From assembly GCA_013139435.1 (NCBI GenBank), contig WTAW01000344.1, forward strand, positions 1-15,520: a stretch of 15,520 nucleotides of DNA, given 5' to 3'. A program made the position numbers and the translations under genes. Under the pieces are notes generated by a model that had not been told where the DNA came from, made no database searches, and worked only from the letters and a program-made list of their open reading frames with translations. The stretch is from Candidatus Aminicenantota bacterium. GTDB lineage: Bacteria > Acidobacteriota > Aminicenantia > Aminicenantales > Aminicenantaceae. Shown piece by piece: positions 1 through 7,083 of this stretch. The stretch's first letter is position 1. Each line of letters opens with the position of its first letter.

Positions 1-332
1 GTTTCAAAGTAATCGGATGCGTAATACTCTCGATCCTTCCAATCGAATCCCAGCCATTGAATATCCTCTTTGATGGAGTCCACATATTCCACGTCTTCTT
101 TTGTGGGATTCGTGTCGTCGAACCTCAGGTTACAGAGGCCTTTATACTCCCGGGCCAGCCCGAAATTCAGACAGATGGATTTGGCATGACCAATGTGCAG
201 GTATCCGTTGGGCTCGGGAGGGAAGCGGGTGTGGACCCGTCCGTCATTCTTGTTGACTTTGATATCTTCTTCGATGATCGTTCTGATGAAATCTAAAAAA
301 GAAGCAGCTTCCTTTGTGCTTTTTTCTGCCAT
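1..332 (-). CDS. glnS: Glutaminyl-tRNA synthetase, N-terminal part (cut by window edge)
   Basis: The first 110 residues of a class I aminoacyl-tRNA synthetase that charges tRNA-Gln in the cytoplasm; the rest lies beyond position 1. Read on the minus strand, the protein has the class I catalytic signature PPEPNGYLHIGHAKS at about residues 38-52, containing the HIGH motif. It is followed by NLRFDDTNP near residue 68 and by WLGFDW, all as in bacterial GlnRS. The closely spaced PPEPNGYLHIGHAKS block separates GlnRS from the related glutamyl-tRNA synthetases. The ATG at 332-330 is preceded by GAGGA about 11 bases upstream. A sigma70-like promoter lies 75-100 bases upstream. Because this organism encodes GlnRS, it probably does not depend only on the Glu-tRNA-Gln amidotransferase route, though that cannot be checked here. 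Identification is confident; only completeness is unknown. Confidence 0.95.
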   Translation of the reverse strand, partial: MAEKSTKEAASFLDFIRTIIEEDIKVNKNDGRVHTRFPPEPNGYLHIGHAKSICLNFGLAREYKGLCNLRFDDTNPTKEDVEYVDSIKEDIQWLGFDWKDREYYASDYFE

Positions 333-405
333 TTTTTATCGTTTTCCTCGATTCTTGTTCGGGTTGGATCTGCGGTGACACTCTCTGATACAAGCGCCCT
401 TTAAA

Positions 406-433
406 ATAATAAACAATTCCTCAATTTTATCAA
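406..433 (-). promoter_or_regulatory. Sigma70-type promoter for glnS
   Basis: On the minus strand there is a TTGATA -35 box (433-428), a 16-bp spacer and a TATTAT -10 box (411-406). Each box is 5/6 to the housekeeping consensus. Transcription would start near 399, giving an untranslated leader of about 65 bases before the glnS ATG. It sits in the 131-bp gap between the permease stop and glnS, so glnS can be expressed independently of the permease operon. The spacer contains one arm of an 11-bp inverted repeat. Confidence 0.5.
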
Positions 434-466
434 GTCATAAGAAATTATTGCCTCTGGAATTGTTTA
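410..466. repeat. 11-bp inverted repeat around the permease stop and glnS promoter
   Basis: TAAACAATTCC at 410-420 is matched by its reverse complement GGAATTGTTTA at 456-466, separated by 35 bases. The right arm contains the permease stop codon and the left arm lies inside the glnS promoter spacer. The stem is AT-rich and the loop long, so it makes a poor intrinsic terminator. A two-site operator or chance similarity are the alternatives. Confidence 0.3.
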
Positions 467-2728
467 AAGCCATCGCTTGATCCAGGACCTTAAACCTCCT
501 GACGATTTGACGATGATCAGGGGGGTGCCGCATCCTCGTGCACAGGCGGTCGAAACAGAATCTCTTGTCATCTGTCGGATCAGAGGATCTTGAGTAGAGC
601 CTAGAACGACAAGATCGTAGCCTTTTGCCTCTTGGAGGATGGCATCGACAACATGAGGAGACTGTGCGACCTTGAATTTGATCCTGTCGAAACTGATATG
701 AACATTCTTCCCGTTGATATCTGTGATTTGAGGAATCTGGATATCGCGCTTGGGGTCGTTCACAGTGAAAGCGACGATCTCACTGTCGTCTCTTTCGGCA
801 AGGATACTTGCGATTTCAAGAGCGAACAATCCATTGGGCCCTCCACCCCAGGGGACCAGGATTCTCTGGAATTTGCGGTTTCCGCAATCCTTAAGAATGA
901 CCACATTGCAGGGAGCTCTCTCGATCAGAACATCGAGGGTACTGCCCAATCCGAAAGCATGGCCTTTTGGTTTCCCATGCCAGCCCAATATGAGCATTTC
1001 GACTTTTTTTTCTCTGACAGCGCTGAGAATGCCGCGGGCGATATTCCGGCAGTACCGTATAGTTGTGGTGATGGGAAATTTGAGCATGAGAGAAAGCATA
1101 ACTTCTATGATCCCCTCTTTGCCCTCCATCATGAACTTTTCTGCATCGCTAAGGGGCACAGTATCAGGGACTGGCACCATGTGGAGGAGTTTTACCTTGG
1201 CATCTTTGGCTTCACTGAGAGAGTACGTTGTTTTTATCATCGGGATCGCATTCTCAGGATTGGCCACAGCGACCATGATGTGATACTGGGCCGTCTCCGG
1301 CTCTTTCTCTTCCTCCAATACTTGGACCTCGTCCGCGGTAGCAATGGCGTGTGACCTGGAGTAGAAAATATATATGGCAACACCAGATAGGATCCAAAAA
1401 GGAGCAACGATCCAGGCAATTTTGCTCATGTGCACAAGCCACACGGCGAGAACGCCCTGACAGATGATGGCGATTATGGGCAGCCATGGAAAAAAGGGCA
1501 TGATGAAGCCATAGCTCAATTCATCACCCATGTGAAGCCGGATCTTGATCACACTGACGTTGACCAGAAAGAAGAGAAACAGGAACATGATGCTTGCACT
1601 GGATGCCACATCGATCGTGGGCAGCAGCACAGCCACGCAGATGACGATCAGTCCGGTGAACATCAGGGCTACCCAGGGTGTGTTGCGCTTGCGAGAAATG
1701 TATGAAAAGATCTTGGGCATCATGCGGTCACGGCCAAGAGCATATGAGGCCCGCGTCGCCGAGAAAATGGTGGCGTTGAGCGCAGATATCGAGGCGAAAA
1801 TGACGGCCAGGGTCAGGAAAAAATTCCCGTAGGGCATGAGACGCGATATAGCCTCACCGAATCCTCTTTCTTTGAACTGTCCGATCCATTCCCATGGTAA
1901 TCCTTCCACTCCAGGAGATCCAGCTTTCACAGCGACCAGCGATGCGAAGGCCACAGCCACGTAAGTGAAGGTCACAATGCCTACGGAGTAGATCATGGCC
2001 TTAGGGAGGTTCCGTTTGGGATCGATAGTCTCGTCACCGGCCTGAGCGATGACTTCATACCCTTCAAAGGCCACGTAAGTGAATCCCATGGCCACGAGAA
2101 TCTTTGTCCATCCATAGGGGAGATAAGGAGTCAGATTTGCTAGCCTTGAAGGATCTTTCAAGGCCACGAAAATTCCGACAACTCCGATGAAGACAAGAAA
2201 AAGTGTCTGGCCGAGCGTGAAAAAGGCACCGATCTTTCCAGCTTCTGAAGCGCCTCTGTAATTGATGTACAGGAAGAATAGAGCCACAAATAAGGCGACT
2301 ATTTTTTCTGTGGTATAGGTGGAGAAAGGGATCCATCCCATCAGTCCCAGTCCCTCGAAATAGCGGACGACATAAATACCGAATGTGACCGCATACAGAC
2401 TCCCAGCTACACTCGAGGCAAACCACTCCATCCAGCCCGCGATAAAGCTCGGACCTCGGCCAAAGGCAAGCCGCGCAAAATTGTATGCGCCTCCCGCTCT
2501 CGGAATAGCAGAGCTGAGTTCGGCATATGAGAGGGCCGTGAAGATTGCGATCACACCGTTGAGAGTGAACGTGAGGAGGACGCCGCCAGGCCCCGCTATA
2601 TGGATCACGTTTCCGATACCGAGGAAGACCCCTGCGCCGATCATCATCCCAAGACCCATCATCGTGACGTGGAAGAGGGACAATTCCCGAGATAACTCGG
2701 AAGAGATGTGAGCTTTATCGTCTTTCAT
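464..2728 (-). CDS. APC-superfamily amino acid permease fused to two C-terminal universal stress protein (Usp) domains
   Basis: A 754-residue inner-membrane transporter. Residues about 15-460 form a hydrophobic multi-helix domain of the amino acid/polyamine/organocation type. The first helix carries the glycine-rich substrate-binding break MIGAGVFLGIG (about 30-39), and a loop reads FEGYEVIAQAGDETIDPKRNLP (about 222-242), the usual conserved segment after helix 6. The cytoplasmic tail holds two Usp-like domains, about 482-613 and 620-741. The first has the complete nucleotide-binding pattern G-x2-G-x9-G-S at about 582-596. The second has only LGSTQD at that place and looks unable to bind ATP in the same way. 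An upstream in-frame ATG at 2833 would add 35 polar residues before the family's usual start; the ATG at 2728 is preferred because a small ORF in another frame occupies 2873-2715. Substrate is unknown; cationic amino acid or neutral amino acid uptake with Usp-mediated control is inference. Confidence 0.88.
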   Translation of the reverse strand: MKDDKAHISSELSRELSLFHVTMMGLGMMIGAGVFLGIGNVIHIAGPGGVLLTFTLNGVIAIFTALSYAELSSAIPRAGGAYNFARLAFGRGPSFIAGWMEWFASSVAGSLYAVTFGIYVVRYFEGLGLMGWIPFSTYTTEKIVALFVALFFLYINYRGASEAGKIGAFFTLGQTLFLVFIGVVGIFVALKDPSRLANLTPYLPYGWTKILVAMGFTYVAFEGYEVIAQAGDETIDPKRNLPKAMIYSVGIVTFTYVAVAFASLVAVKAGSPGVEGLPWEWIGQFKERGFGEAISRLMPYGNFFLTLAVIFASISALNATIFSATRASYALGRDRMMPKIFSYISRKRNTPWVALMFTGLIVICVAVLLPTIDVASSASIMFLFLFFLVNVSVIKIRLHMGDELSYGFIMPFFPWLPIIAIICQGVLAVWLVHMSKIAWIVAPFWILSGVAIYIFYSRSHAIATADEVQVLEEEKEPETAQYHIMVAVANPENAIPMIKTTYSLSEAKDAKVKLLHMVPVPDTVPLSDAEKFMMEGKEGIIEVMLSLMLKFPITTTIRYCRNIARGILSAVREKKVEMLILGWHGKPKGHAFGLGSTLDVLIERAPCNVVILKDCGNRKFQRILVPWGGGPNGLFALEIASILAERDDSEIVAFTVNDPKRDIQIPQITDINGKNVHISFDRIKFKVAQSPHVVDAILQEAKGYDLVVLGSTQDPLIRQMTRDSVSTACARGCGTPLIIVKSSGGLRSWIKRWL

Positions 2729-2873
2729 GAAGGCCTTTAGTGATCTCACGAGCAGAGGAGAGTTTCTTCTTGCGTATGTATTCGATCGTTCTTTGACTCC
2801 AGGCAATGAGGTAGAGTATGAGTGCCAGGGCAAGGATTATGATGACAGTTCCGATAAGAAGATCTTTAAACAT
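2715..2873 (-). CDS. Small single-pass membrane protein (52 aa), hypothetical
   Basis: An ORF beginning at ATG 2873 and ending with TAA at 2717-2715. It starts with MFKDLLIG, has one strongly hydrophobic stretch at about residues 5-24 (TVIIILALALILYLIAW), then a basic tail (RKKK near residue 34). This fits a membrane protein with one helix and a cytoplasmic C terminus. Its last 14 bases overlap the start of the permease gene, a layout typical of translational coupling, and it begins 33 bases after the DUF1015 stop. No strong Shine-Dalgarno is visible; GAAGAG lies about 20 bases upstream, too far to be convincing. It could be a transporter-associated small subunit or a chance ORF. The protein-like composition and position argue for a real gene, but no family is recognised. 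Confidence 0.55.
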   Translation of the reverse strand: MFKDLLIGTVIIILALALILYLIAWSQRTIEYIRKKKLSSAREITKGLHERR

Positions 2874-2906
2874 TTTTATGTATTTTAATACGAACTCTTC
2901 TTGGTC

Positions 2907-4160
2907 TCAATCATCAAGCGTGTGGACCAGGAGGCCACTTCTCAGCTTGGGCTCAAACCATGTCGATTTGGGGGGCATGACTTTTCCCGCATCGGCAATG
3001 TTCATAAGCTCCTGGATGGATACCGGATACATGGCAAAGGCCACCCTGAATTTTCCGCTGTCAACCAGCCTGACAAGCTCTTCCAGGCCCCGTATTCCCC
3101 CGATGAAGTCAATGTCATCGCTGGTCCGGGGGTCATCGATACCGAAAAAAGGTCCTAAAATGTTGCCCTGAAGAACTGAAATGTCTAGGCTTTTAACGGG
3201 GTCTCTTTGGTTGATATATGCGATTTCGGGTTTGATCGTCAATCTGTACCATGTGTGATCCAGATACATGCTGATTTCGCCCTTTTTTTTGGGCTTGTAG
3301 GGCTCCGCACCCATTTTTTCGATGGAGAAAATATCTTCTAAGGCTTGAAACAATTCCTCTTCGGTGTGGTTGTTCAGATGCTTGAGAACTCTGTTGTAAT
3401 CGAGGATCTGGAGTTGTTCATCAGGGAAGAGCACGGCCAAGAAAAAGTTGTATTCTTCCTCTCCCGTATGTCCAGGATTGGTTTCCTTCCTCATATTGGC
3501 CACTTTTGCAGCAGAGGCAGACCGGTGATGGCCATCGGCCACGTAAAGGAAATCGGTTTCACCAAACTCTGTAATGATCCTTTCGGCGATGGTGTCATCT
3601 TTGATGATCCACACTGTGTGCCCGATTCCATCGGAAGCGGTAAAATCATACACAGGCGTGTTCTTTATTGTTTCAGCCACAAGCCTGTTGATAGGCTCTC
3701 TGGCCTTATATGTCAAGAAGATCGGCCCTGCATTTGCATTGGTGATATCCACATGCTTGATTCTATCCTGTTCTTTGGCAGGTCTTGTGTGTTCGTGTTT
3801 TTTGATGACATCAGAGTCATAATCCTGCACAGACATGCAGCCGACAATTCCGTATTGTTCACGGCCTTTCATGGTTTGGCGATAGATATAAAGTCTGGGA
3901 TCTTCTTCCTGAATCAGGATTCCTTCTTGGATAAATTTATTGAAATTCTCCTTAGCCTTGTCATAGACGGGCTGCGAGTAAAAATCGATCCCTTCGGGGA
4001 GATCGATTTCCGGCTTCACGACATGAAGGAACGAATAAGGATTATCTTGAGCGAGAGCTTTGGCTTCCTTGCTGGATAAGACATCATAGGGATAGGATGC
4101 GACGTCCTTTTCGAGTCCATCCTTGGGACGCCAGGCTTTAAATTTTCTTAGTATAGCCAT
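2907..4160 (-). CDS. DUF1015 family protein
   Basis: A 417-residue soluble protein of the DUF1015 (SerB-cluster) family, with no signal peptide or membrane segment. The two family hallmarks are KKHEHTRPAKEQDR at about residues 120-133 and the DGHHRSASA motif at 209-217, whose paired histidines resemble a catalytic or metal site. Length and start (AILRKFKAWRP) match the family. Members are often found near serine-biosynthesis genes in other bacteria, but none is present here, and the biochemical activity is not established. ATG 4160-4158 follows an AAGGAG ribosome binding site with a 6-base spacer. It appears to be the first gene of an operon with the small membrane protein and the permease. 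Its leader contains a large palindromic repeat that ends 14 bases before the start codon. Confidence 0.9.
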   Translation of the reverse strand: MAILRKFKAWRPKDGLEKDVASYPYDVLSSKEAKALAQDNPYSFLHVVKPEIDLPEGIDFYSQPVYDKAKENFNKFIQEGILIQEEDPRLYIYRQTMKGREQYGIVGCMSVQDYDSDVIKKHEHTRPAKEQDRIKHVDITNANAGPIFLTYKAREPINRLVAETIKNTPVYDFTASDGIGHTVWIIKDDTIAERIITEFGETDFLYVADGHHRSASAAKVANMRKETNPGHTGEEEYNFFLAVLFPDEQLQILDYNRVLKHLNNHTEEELFQALEDIFSIEKMGAEPYKPKKKGEISMYLDHTWYRLTIKPEIAYINQRDPVKSLDISVLQGNILGPFFGIDDPRTSDDIDFIGGIRGLEELVRLVDSGKFRVAFAMYPVSIQELMNIADAGKVMPPKSTWFEPKLRSGLLVHTLDD

Positions 4161-4161
4161 C

Positions 4162-4178
4162 CAGGACTCCTTATCCTG
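4162..4178 (-). promoter_or_regulatory. Short hairpin holding the DUF1015 ribosome binding site in its loop
   Basis: On the minus strand CAGGA, a 7-base loop TAAGGAG and TCCTG form a 5-bp stem just before the ATG at 4160. The AAGGAG Shine-Dalgarno sequence lies within the loop. The 5' arm of the stem overlaps the end of the adjacent palindromic repeat (CAGG), so the repeat and this hairpin would compete for pairing. The fold is read from sequence only. Confidence 0.35.
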
Positions 4179-4316
4179 AACTATTCATAAAAAATGTCGA
4201 TACTTTGTTTAACAAAAGCGATATCAATCATTACCATTATTCTTACTGTAAAGCACCTCAACGTTTCCGTTTTTAAAGTACTTTCTATTTATTATCGACA
4301 TTTTTTACCTTTCAGG
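4175..4316. repeat. Palindromic intergenic repeat, copy 1 (142 bp, terminal inverted repeats)
   Basis: The left arm begins CCTGAACTATTCATAAAA and runs to 4202 (ending ATGTCGATA). The right arm at 4293-4316 starts TATCGACATTTTTTA and ends TTTCAGG, so it is an imperfect reverse complement with a shortened outer part. The central 90 bases are AT-rich and hold no ORF. The first 58 bases match 6868-6811 read in reverse with 54 identities, including a perfect 28-base run. No transposase is encoded. It resembles a non-autonomous MITE-like or structured RNA-type repeat; which of these is inference. Confidence 0.75.
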
Positions 4317-4414
4317 CGAGCCGATCTCACCGTATATGCTTCGTTGCAAAGGATTTGCGGTAGATAACTACAGCTGCATCCTTTGCGCCTTGCCTCTACG
4401 GCAACCTCGACTCG
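4317..4414. repeat. 98-bp imperfect hairpin repeat, different family
   Basis: This starts at the base after copy 1 of the CCTGAA repeat. The outer arms are CGAGCCGA (4317-4324) and TCGACTCG (4407-4414). The strongest stem is GCAAAGGAT (4346-4354) with ATCCTTTGC (4378-4386), and the apex is GTAG-ATAA-CTAC (4361-4372). The two halves remain aligned over nearly the full length with scattered mismatches. It is richer in G+C than the flanking DNA. The regular nested symmetry is typical of REP/palindromic intergenic repeats. No tRNA cloverleaf or ORF fits. Confidence 0.65.
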
Positions 4415-4570
4415 TGAATAATCCAGCTTGATTTATAATCCATACATTATAATCCATTAATTTTCCAGGTCAACAACTAATCATCGCAAGATTATCGCAT
4501 TTGATGTTGCCTGCTATTTTTTAGAGTTTGGCTGGTTTTACGAAGATGACAAAAACACAAGGATCTTAGA
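4415..4570. other. AT-rich non-coding stretch downstream of the GWxTD gene
   Basis: The rest of the 410-bp gap between the DUF1015 start (4160) and the GWxTD stop (4571). It includes two copies of TATAATCCAT (4434-4443 and 4448-4457), 14 bases apart. No ORF of credible composition and no clear intrinsic terminator were found. A promoter for the DUF1015 operon must lie somewhere in 4175-4570, but no convincing box pair was identified. Confidence 0.4.
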
Positions 4571-6760
4571 CTATCTCAAGTTGTCAATGAGCTCGTTCTT
4601 GACTGCTTCAACAAGTTTTTTGATCTTTTCCTGGTCCGGATTGACTTCGAGCGATTTCTCCCAGGCTAAAATCGCCTGTTCTTTGTCTCCGATCTCATAA
4701 TAGCAAACTCCGAGCGAATTCAGAACGTCCGTCGTGTTGCCCTTGAGGACAAGCGCTTTGTGATAGAATGATATGGCCTCTGCGAACGCGTCAACCTCCT
4801 GGGAGGATTTTCCAAGATAGTAATAGAGGGCATAACTCTCTGTATTCCTCTCCACAAAGGGCGAAAGGATTTGTTTGGCTTCTGCGAATTCTTCAGAGAT
4901 CAGGAGAGTCCTTGCATATGCTAGCGCATAATCCAGCTCATCAGGTTTTCCTGTGTATGCTTTTTTCAACATATCGCGAGCTTCATCAATTTTCTCTTCA
5001 TTGATGAGCTGGTTTCCCAGAATAAAGGCGTACATAGGATCACCGATCGGGGGGTTTGACTGAGCCGCAACCCATGGATCGGGAATGGGATAGTTCGTGA
5101 CGGTAAAGGACTTCGTCTTTGGCGGGAGGAGTGTTGTGGCGCCGTCTTTAAGCGAGACTTCCACTTGGTACATATCCGGGACGAATTTGTCGAGAGAAAG
5201 CTCCAGCAGGAATGATTTGTCGCTTTCCTGTTCTCTTACAGCATGCGTTTCTGAATGGATGGGATTTCCTTCATGCAGGACAGTGATTTCAAATGCTCCC
5301 TTTTCTTTCACCTCTTGGCTCATTCCATACACCTGGAAGAAGATGGACATCGTTCCCTTTTGATAAAATTGTCTGTGAAGGGAAGGATAGATCTGGAGTT
5401 CTCCCACCTGAAAGGCTTTGCCCTGTTCTGTGTAAGTCGGGTCTTCGAGCACTTTACTGGAAAGGAGAAGAGGGCTCATCATGAGGATCGAGGTCGCGGG
5501 CACATATACGGATTTTTCGAGGCTCGTGAATTCTTTTGAGACGGTGTTCTCAAATAGAATATCCACCCTGTAGTTTCCTGGATTCAACGGGAAAAAATCG
5601 TGAAGATTGAAAGGCCGTTCCCCGATCTTTTCCAGTTGTTTCTTCTCCAGCTCGATCGGGAAATCTTTGGAGTGCTGGTAGATCGTCTTCCCTTTCAAGT
5701 CACTGACTCGGGCTGTCACTTTGAGATTGGCGAAATAGTTTTTATTGAAGATATCGACGGAGAGTATTTCGGGTTCGATGGCATAATTGAGAAAGAAGAT
5801 CCCTGAATCGTCCTGTATGATATTCACTTCCGAAAAATTGTTGATGTAATTGACAGAATAACTGACTTCCACGATTTCTCTTGTTTCTAAGAACTCCAAG
5901 GCATAATCGTCACTGATCTTTTTATAGGGGTATGATTCGATCTCCTTCATAAGAATACTGGAGGGAAGGGCATTTGTCGGATCTCCTCGCCCGGGGAATG
6001 AGGACCATGCCGCATTTGCGATCTCGAACAGCATTTGTTCTCTCAATATATTGGAAGCGATCCTGTCGCGTTGGTCCGTGACATAATTGAAACTTTTATC
6101 GGTTGCAGTCACAATGTTCGTTGAAGGATCTCTTCCCTCTGAATCTAGGTCTACCAGACCTTCAGTCGCTGCGACTTCTTTCATGAGTTGAAGATCTGCT
6201 GTCGGGACCAACTCTTTCGGCCCATCGATCAGAGGGCTGTAGAGTTCAAAATCACCTACTCCTGCTCTTCGGAAAAACATCAGGCGGAAAAATGGAGCTT
6301 GCCTCAAGTTTGGCTTGCCCTGGAAATACCAGATCTCTATAGGATGAGTGATGTTGGAATTGACATACCGCTCGATATAAGCCGGCTCTCCCAGCATGAT
6401 ATAAAATTTTCCCCTGTCCGTGGCCCATCCATCGAAGGGGGTTGTCCCGCCAAACCTTTCGTTGGCGTAGTCGATCCTTCTGTGGTGCTCTTCTTTAAAT
6501 TCATTTCTTGGAGTTCCCGGAGTCGGATCGCGGTGCCGCCAGAATTCTCCGATAAACATATCTCTTTCTTTATCGGTCTCCAGCTTGTTAAAGACAGCCC
6601 TTTCTTTGGGCGTGATAATGTAAACGGTTTCTTCTTTGATCCATTTCTCATGTTTTTCAGAGCGCGTGGGATTTTCTTCTTGCGCCAGAAGCGGAAATGA
6701 AAACAGGACGGCCCATGCGAAGATGACCCATTTATTGATATCTTTTTTTGTCTGTCCCAA
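4571..6760 (-). CDS. Exported GWxTD-domain protein with C-terminal TPR repeats
   Basis: 729 residues counted from a TTG start at 6760-6758. The N terminus has lysines (KK at 5-6, K11) followed by a hydrophobic stretch and an LLA-Q cleavage site near residue 26, a Sec signal peptide. The GWxTD domain follows, with FIGEFWRHRDPTPGTPRNEF at about 69-88 and the signature GWATD at 111-115 in the context DGWATDRGKFYIMLGEP. The middle region is beta-rich and unassigned. The last 160 residues (about 569-729) contain tetratricopeptide-like repeats, clearest at LNSLGVCYYEIGDKEQAILA. GWxTD proteins are common in Acidobacteriota-type genomes and have no settled function; TPRs suggest a periplasmic scaffold role. 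TTG was chosen because GGGGGAGG precedes it by 8 bases and the signal peptide begins there. The upstream ATG at 6838 lies inside a repeat and would place 26 residues before the signal peptide. Confidence 0.88.
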   Translation of the reverse strand: MGQTKKDINKWVIFAWAVLFSFPLLAQEENPTRSEKHEKWIKEETVYIITPKERAVFNKLETDKERDMFIGEFWRHRDPTPGTPRNEFKEEHHRRIDYANERFGGTTPFDGWATDRGKFYIMLGEPAYIERYVNSNITHPIEIWYFQGKPNLRQAPFFRLMFFRRAGVGDFELYSPLIDGPKELVPTADLQLMKEVAATEGLVDLDSEGRDPSTNIVTATDKSFNYVTDQRDRIASNILREQMLFEIANAAWSSFPGRGDPTNALPSSILMKEIESYPYKKISDDYALEFLETREIVEVSYSVNYINNFSEVNIIQDDSGIFFLNYAIEPEILSVDIFNKNYFANLKVTARVSDLKGKTIYQHSKDFPIELEKKQLEKIGERPFNLHDFFPLNPGNYRVDILFENTVSKEFTSLEKSVYVPATSILMMSPLLLSSKVLEDPTYTEQGKAFQVGELQIYPSLHRQFYQKGTMSIFFQVYGMSQEVKEKGAFEITVLHEGNPIHSETHAVREQESDKSFLLELSLDKFVPDMYQVEVSLKDGATTLLPPKTKSFTVTNYPIPDPWVAAQSNPPIGDPMYAFILGNQLINEEKIDEARDMLKKAYTGKPDELDYALAYARTLLISEEFAEAKQILSPFVERNTESYALYYYLGKSSQEVDAFAEAISFYHKALVLKGNTTDVLNSLGVCYYEIGDKEQAILAWEKSLEVNPDQEKIKKLVEAVKNELIDNLR

Positions 6761-6768
6761 CGGAAATA

Positions 6769-6776
6769 CCTCCCCC
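6769..6776 (-). promoter_or_regulatory. Strong ribosome binding site that sets the TTG start of the GWxTD gene
   Basis: GGGGGAGG on the minus strand lies 8 bases before TTG 6760-6758. No comparable purine tract precedes the in-frame ATG at 6838, so this site decides the start. Confidence 0.7.
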
Positions 6777-6810
6777 AAACATGGATTTATGCTAATGGAA
6801 TAATAACGTG

Positions 6811-6868
6811 AATGATGGATATTGCTTGTGTTGAACAAAGTATCGACATTTTTTATGAATAGTTCAGG
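6811..6868. repeat. Palindromic intergenic repeat, copy 2 (one arm only)
   Basis: Read on the minus strand this is CCTGAACTATTCATAAAA onward, identical for 28 bases (6868-6841) to the left arm of copy 1 and 26/30 over the next 30 bases; weaker similarity may reach about 6796. No matching opposite arm is found within the intergenic region, so it is a truncated or solo copy. It lies 51 bases upstream of the GWxTD TTG start and about 215 bases upstream of hslV. Confidence 0.75.
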
Positions 6869-6999
6869 TTAATGGACCTTAGTATACAGCCTACCTTTTT
6901 ACTATAACCGATGAAACTTATAAGTCAAATTCCTGTTTTATGTCTCAGGAAAGAGTAGAATCTCTGGTTATTTTATTCCAGGATAGAAACAAATTTTAT

Positions 7000-7039
7000 A
7001 GCCTGTGAAAAAAGGGAACAAAGAGCCTGTGAAAGAAGG
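7000..7039. repeat. Short tandem direct repeat upstream of hslV
   Basis: AGCCTGTGAAAAAAGG (7000-7015) recurs as AGCCTGTGAAAGAAGG (7024-7039), one mismatch in 16, with a 24-base period. It ends 44 bases before the hslV ATG, within the probable leader or promoter. It could be a pair of regulator sites or a local duplication. Confidence 0.5.
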
Positions 7040-7083
7040 TATTGTTGAAATAAAAAAGAGTATCAATTATCATAGGGAAAACA

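Larger units (their letters stand above)
6761..7083. other. Divergent intergenic region between the GWxTD gene and hslV
   Basis: A 323-bp AT-rich region from which transcription must leave in both directions. It contains the GWxTD ribosome binding site, copy 2 of the CCTGAA repeat, a perfect 10-bp palindrome ACTTATAAGT (6916-6925), a tandem repeat at 7000-7039 and the hslV ribosome binding site AGGGA (7074-7078). Scattered TATA-like hexamers occur, but no -35/-10 pair with good spacing was found on either strand, and no heat-shock sigma-type promoter was recognised. No credible coding sequence lies here. Confidence 0.5.

Noticed and set aside
410..466. Intrinsic terminator for the permease
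   Set aside because: The stem is AT-rich with a 35-base loop and has no following U-run in the permease direction.
632..1354. 240-codon open frame on the plus strand
   Set aside because: It is the reverse strand of the Usp domains of the permease; no protein family features.
2729..2833. N-terminal extension of the permease to ATG 2833 (35 extra residues)
   Set aside because: The extra segment is polar and unlike APC permeases, and overlaps a better-looking small membrane ORF in another frame. The ATG at 2728 gives the expected N terminus.
3345..4079. 244-codon open frame on the plus strand
   Set aside because: It is antisense to the well-supported DUF1015 gene, lacks a ribosome binding site and shows no recognisable domain.
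4175..4316. CRISPR array
   Set aside because: The copies are inverted and of different lengths, with no regular repeat-spacer pattern and no cas genes.
4317..4414. tRNA or small structured RNA gene
   Set aside because: It is a single long imperfect hairpin without a cloverleaf, T-loop or acceptor stem.
6761..6838. ATG at 6838 as start of the GWxTD gene
   Set aside because: It lies within the repeat copy, has no ribosome binding site and places 26 residues before the signal peptide. TTG 6760 with GGGGGAGG is better.
6872..6907. Eleven-residue ORF directly after repeat copy 2, a possible leader peptide
   Set aside because: No ribosome binding site other than AGG in the repeat, no run of one codon type and no attenuator hairpin; too short to support.
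6761..7083. Replication origin or strand-switch signal at the divergent region
   Set aside because: No DnaA-box cluster or AT-rich 13-mers were seen, and divergent gene pairs are common.
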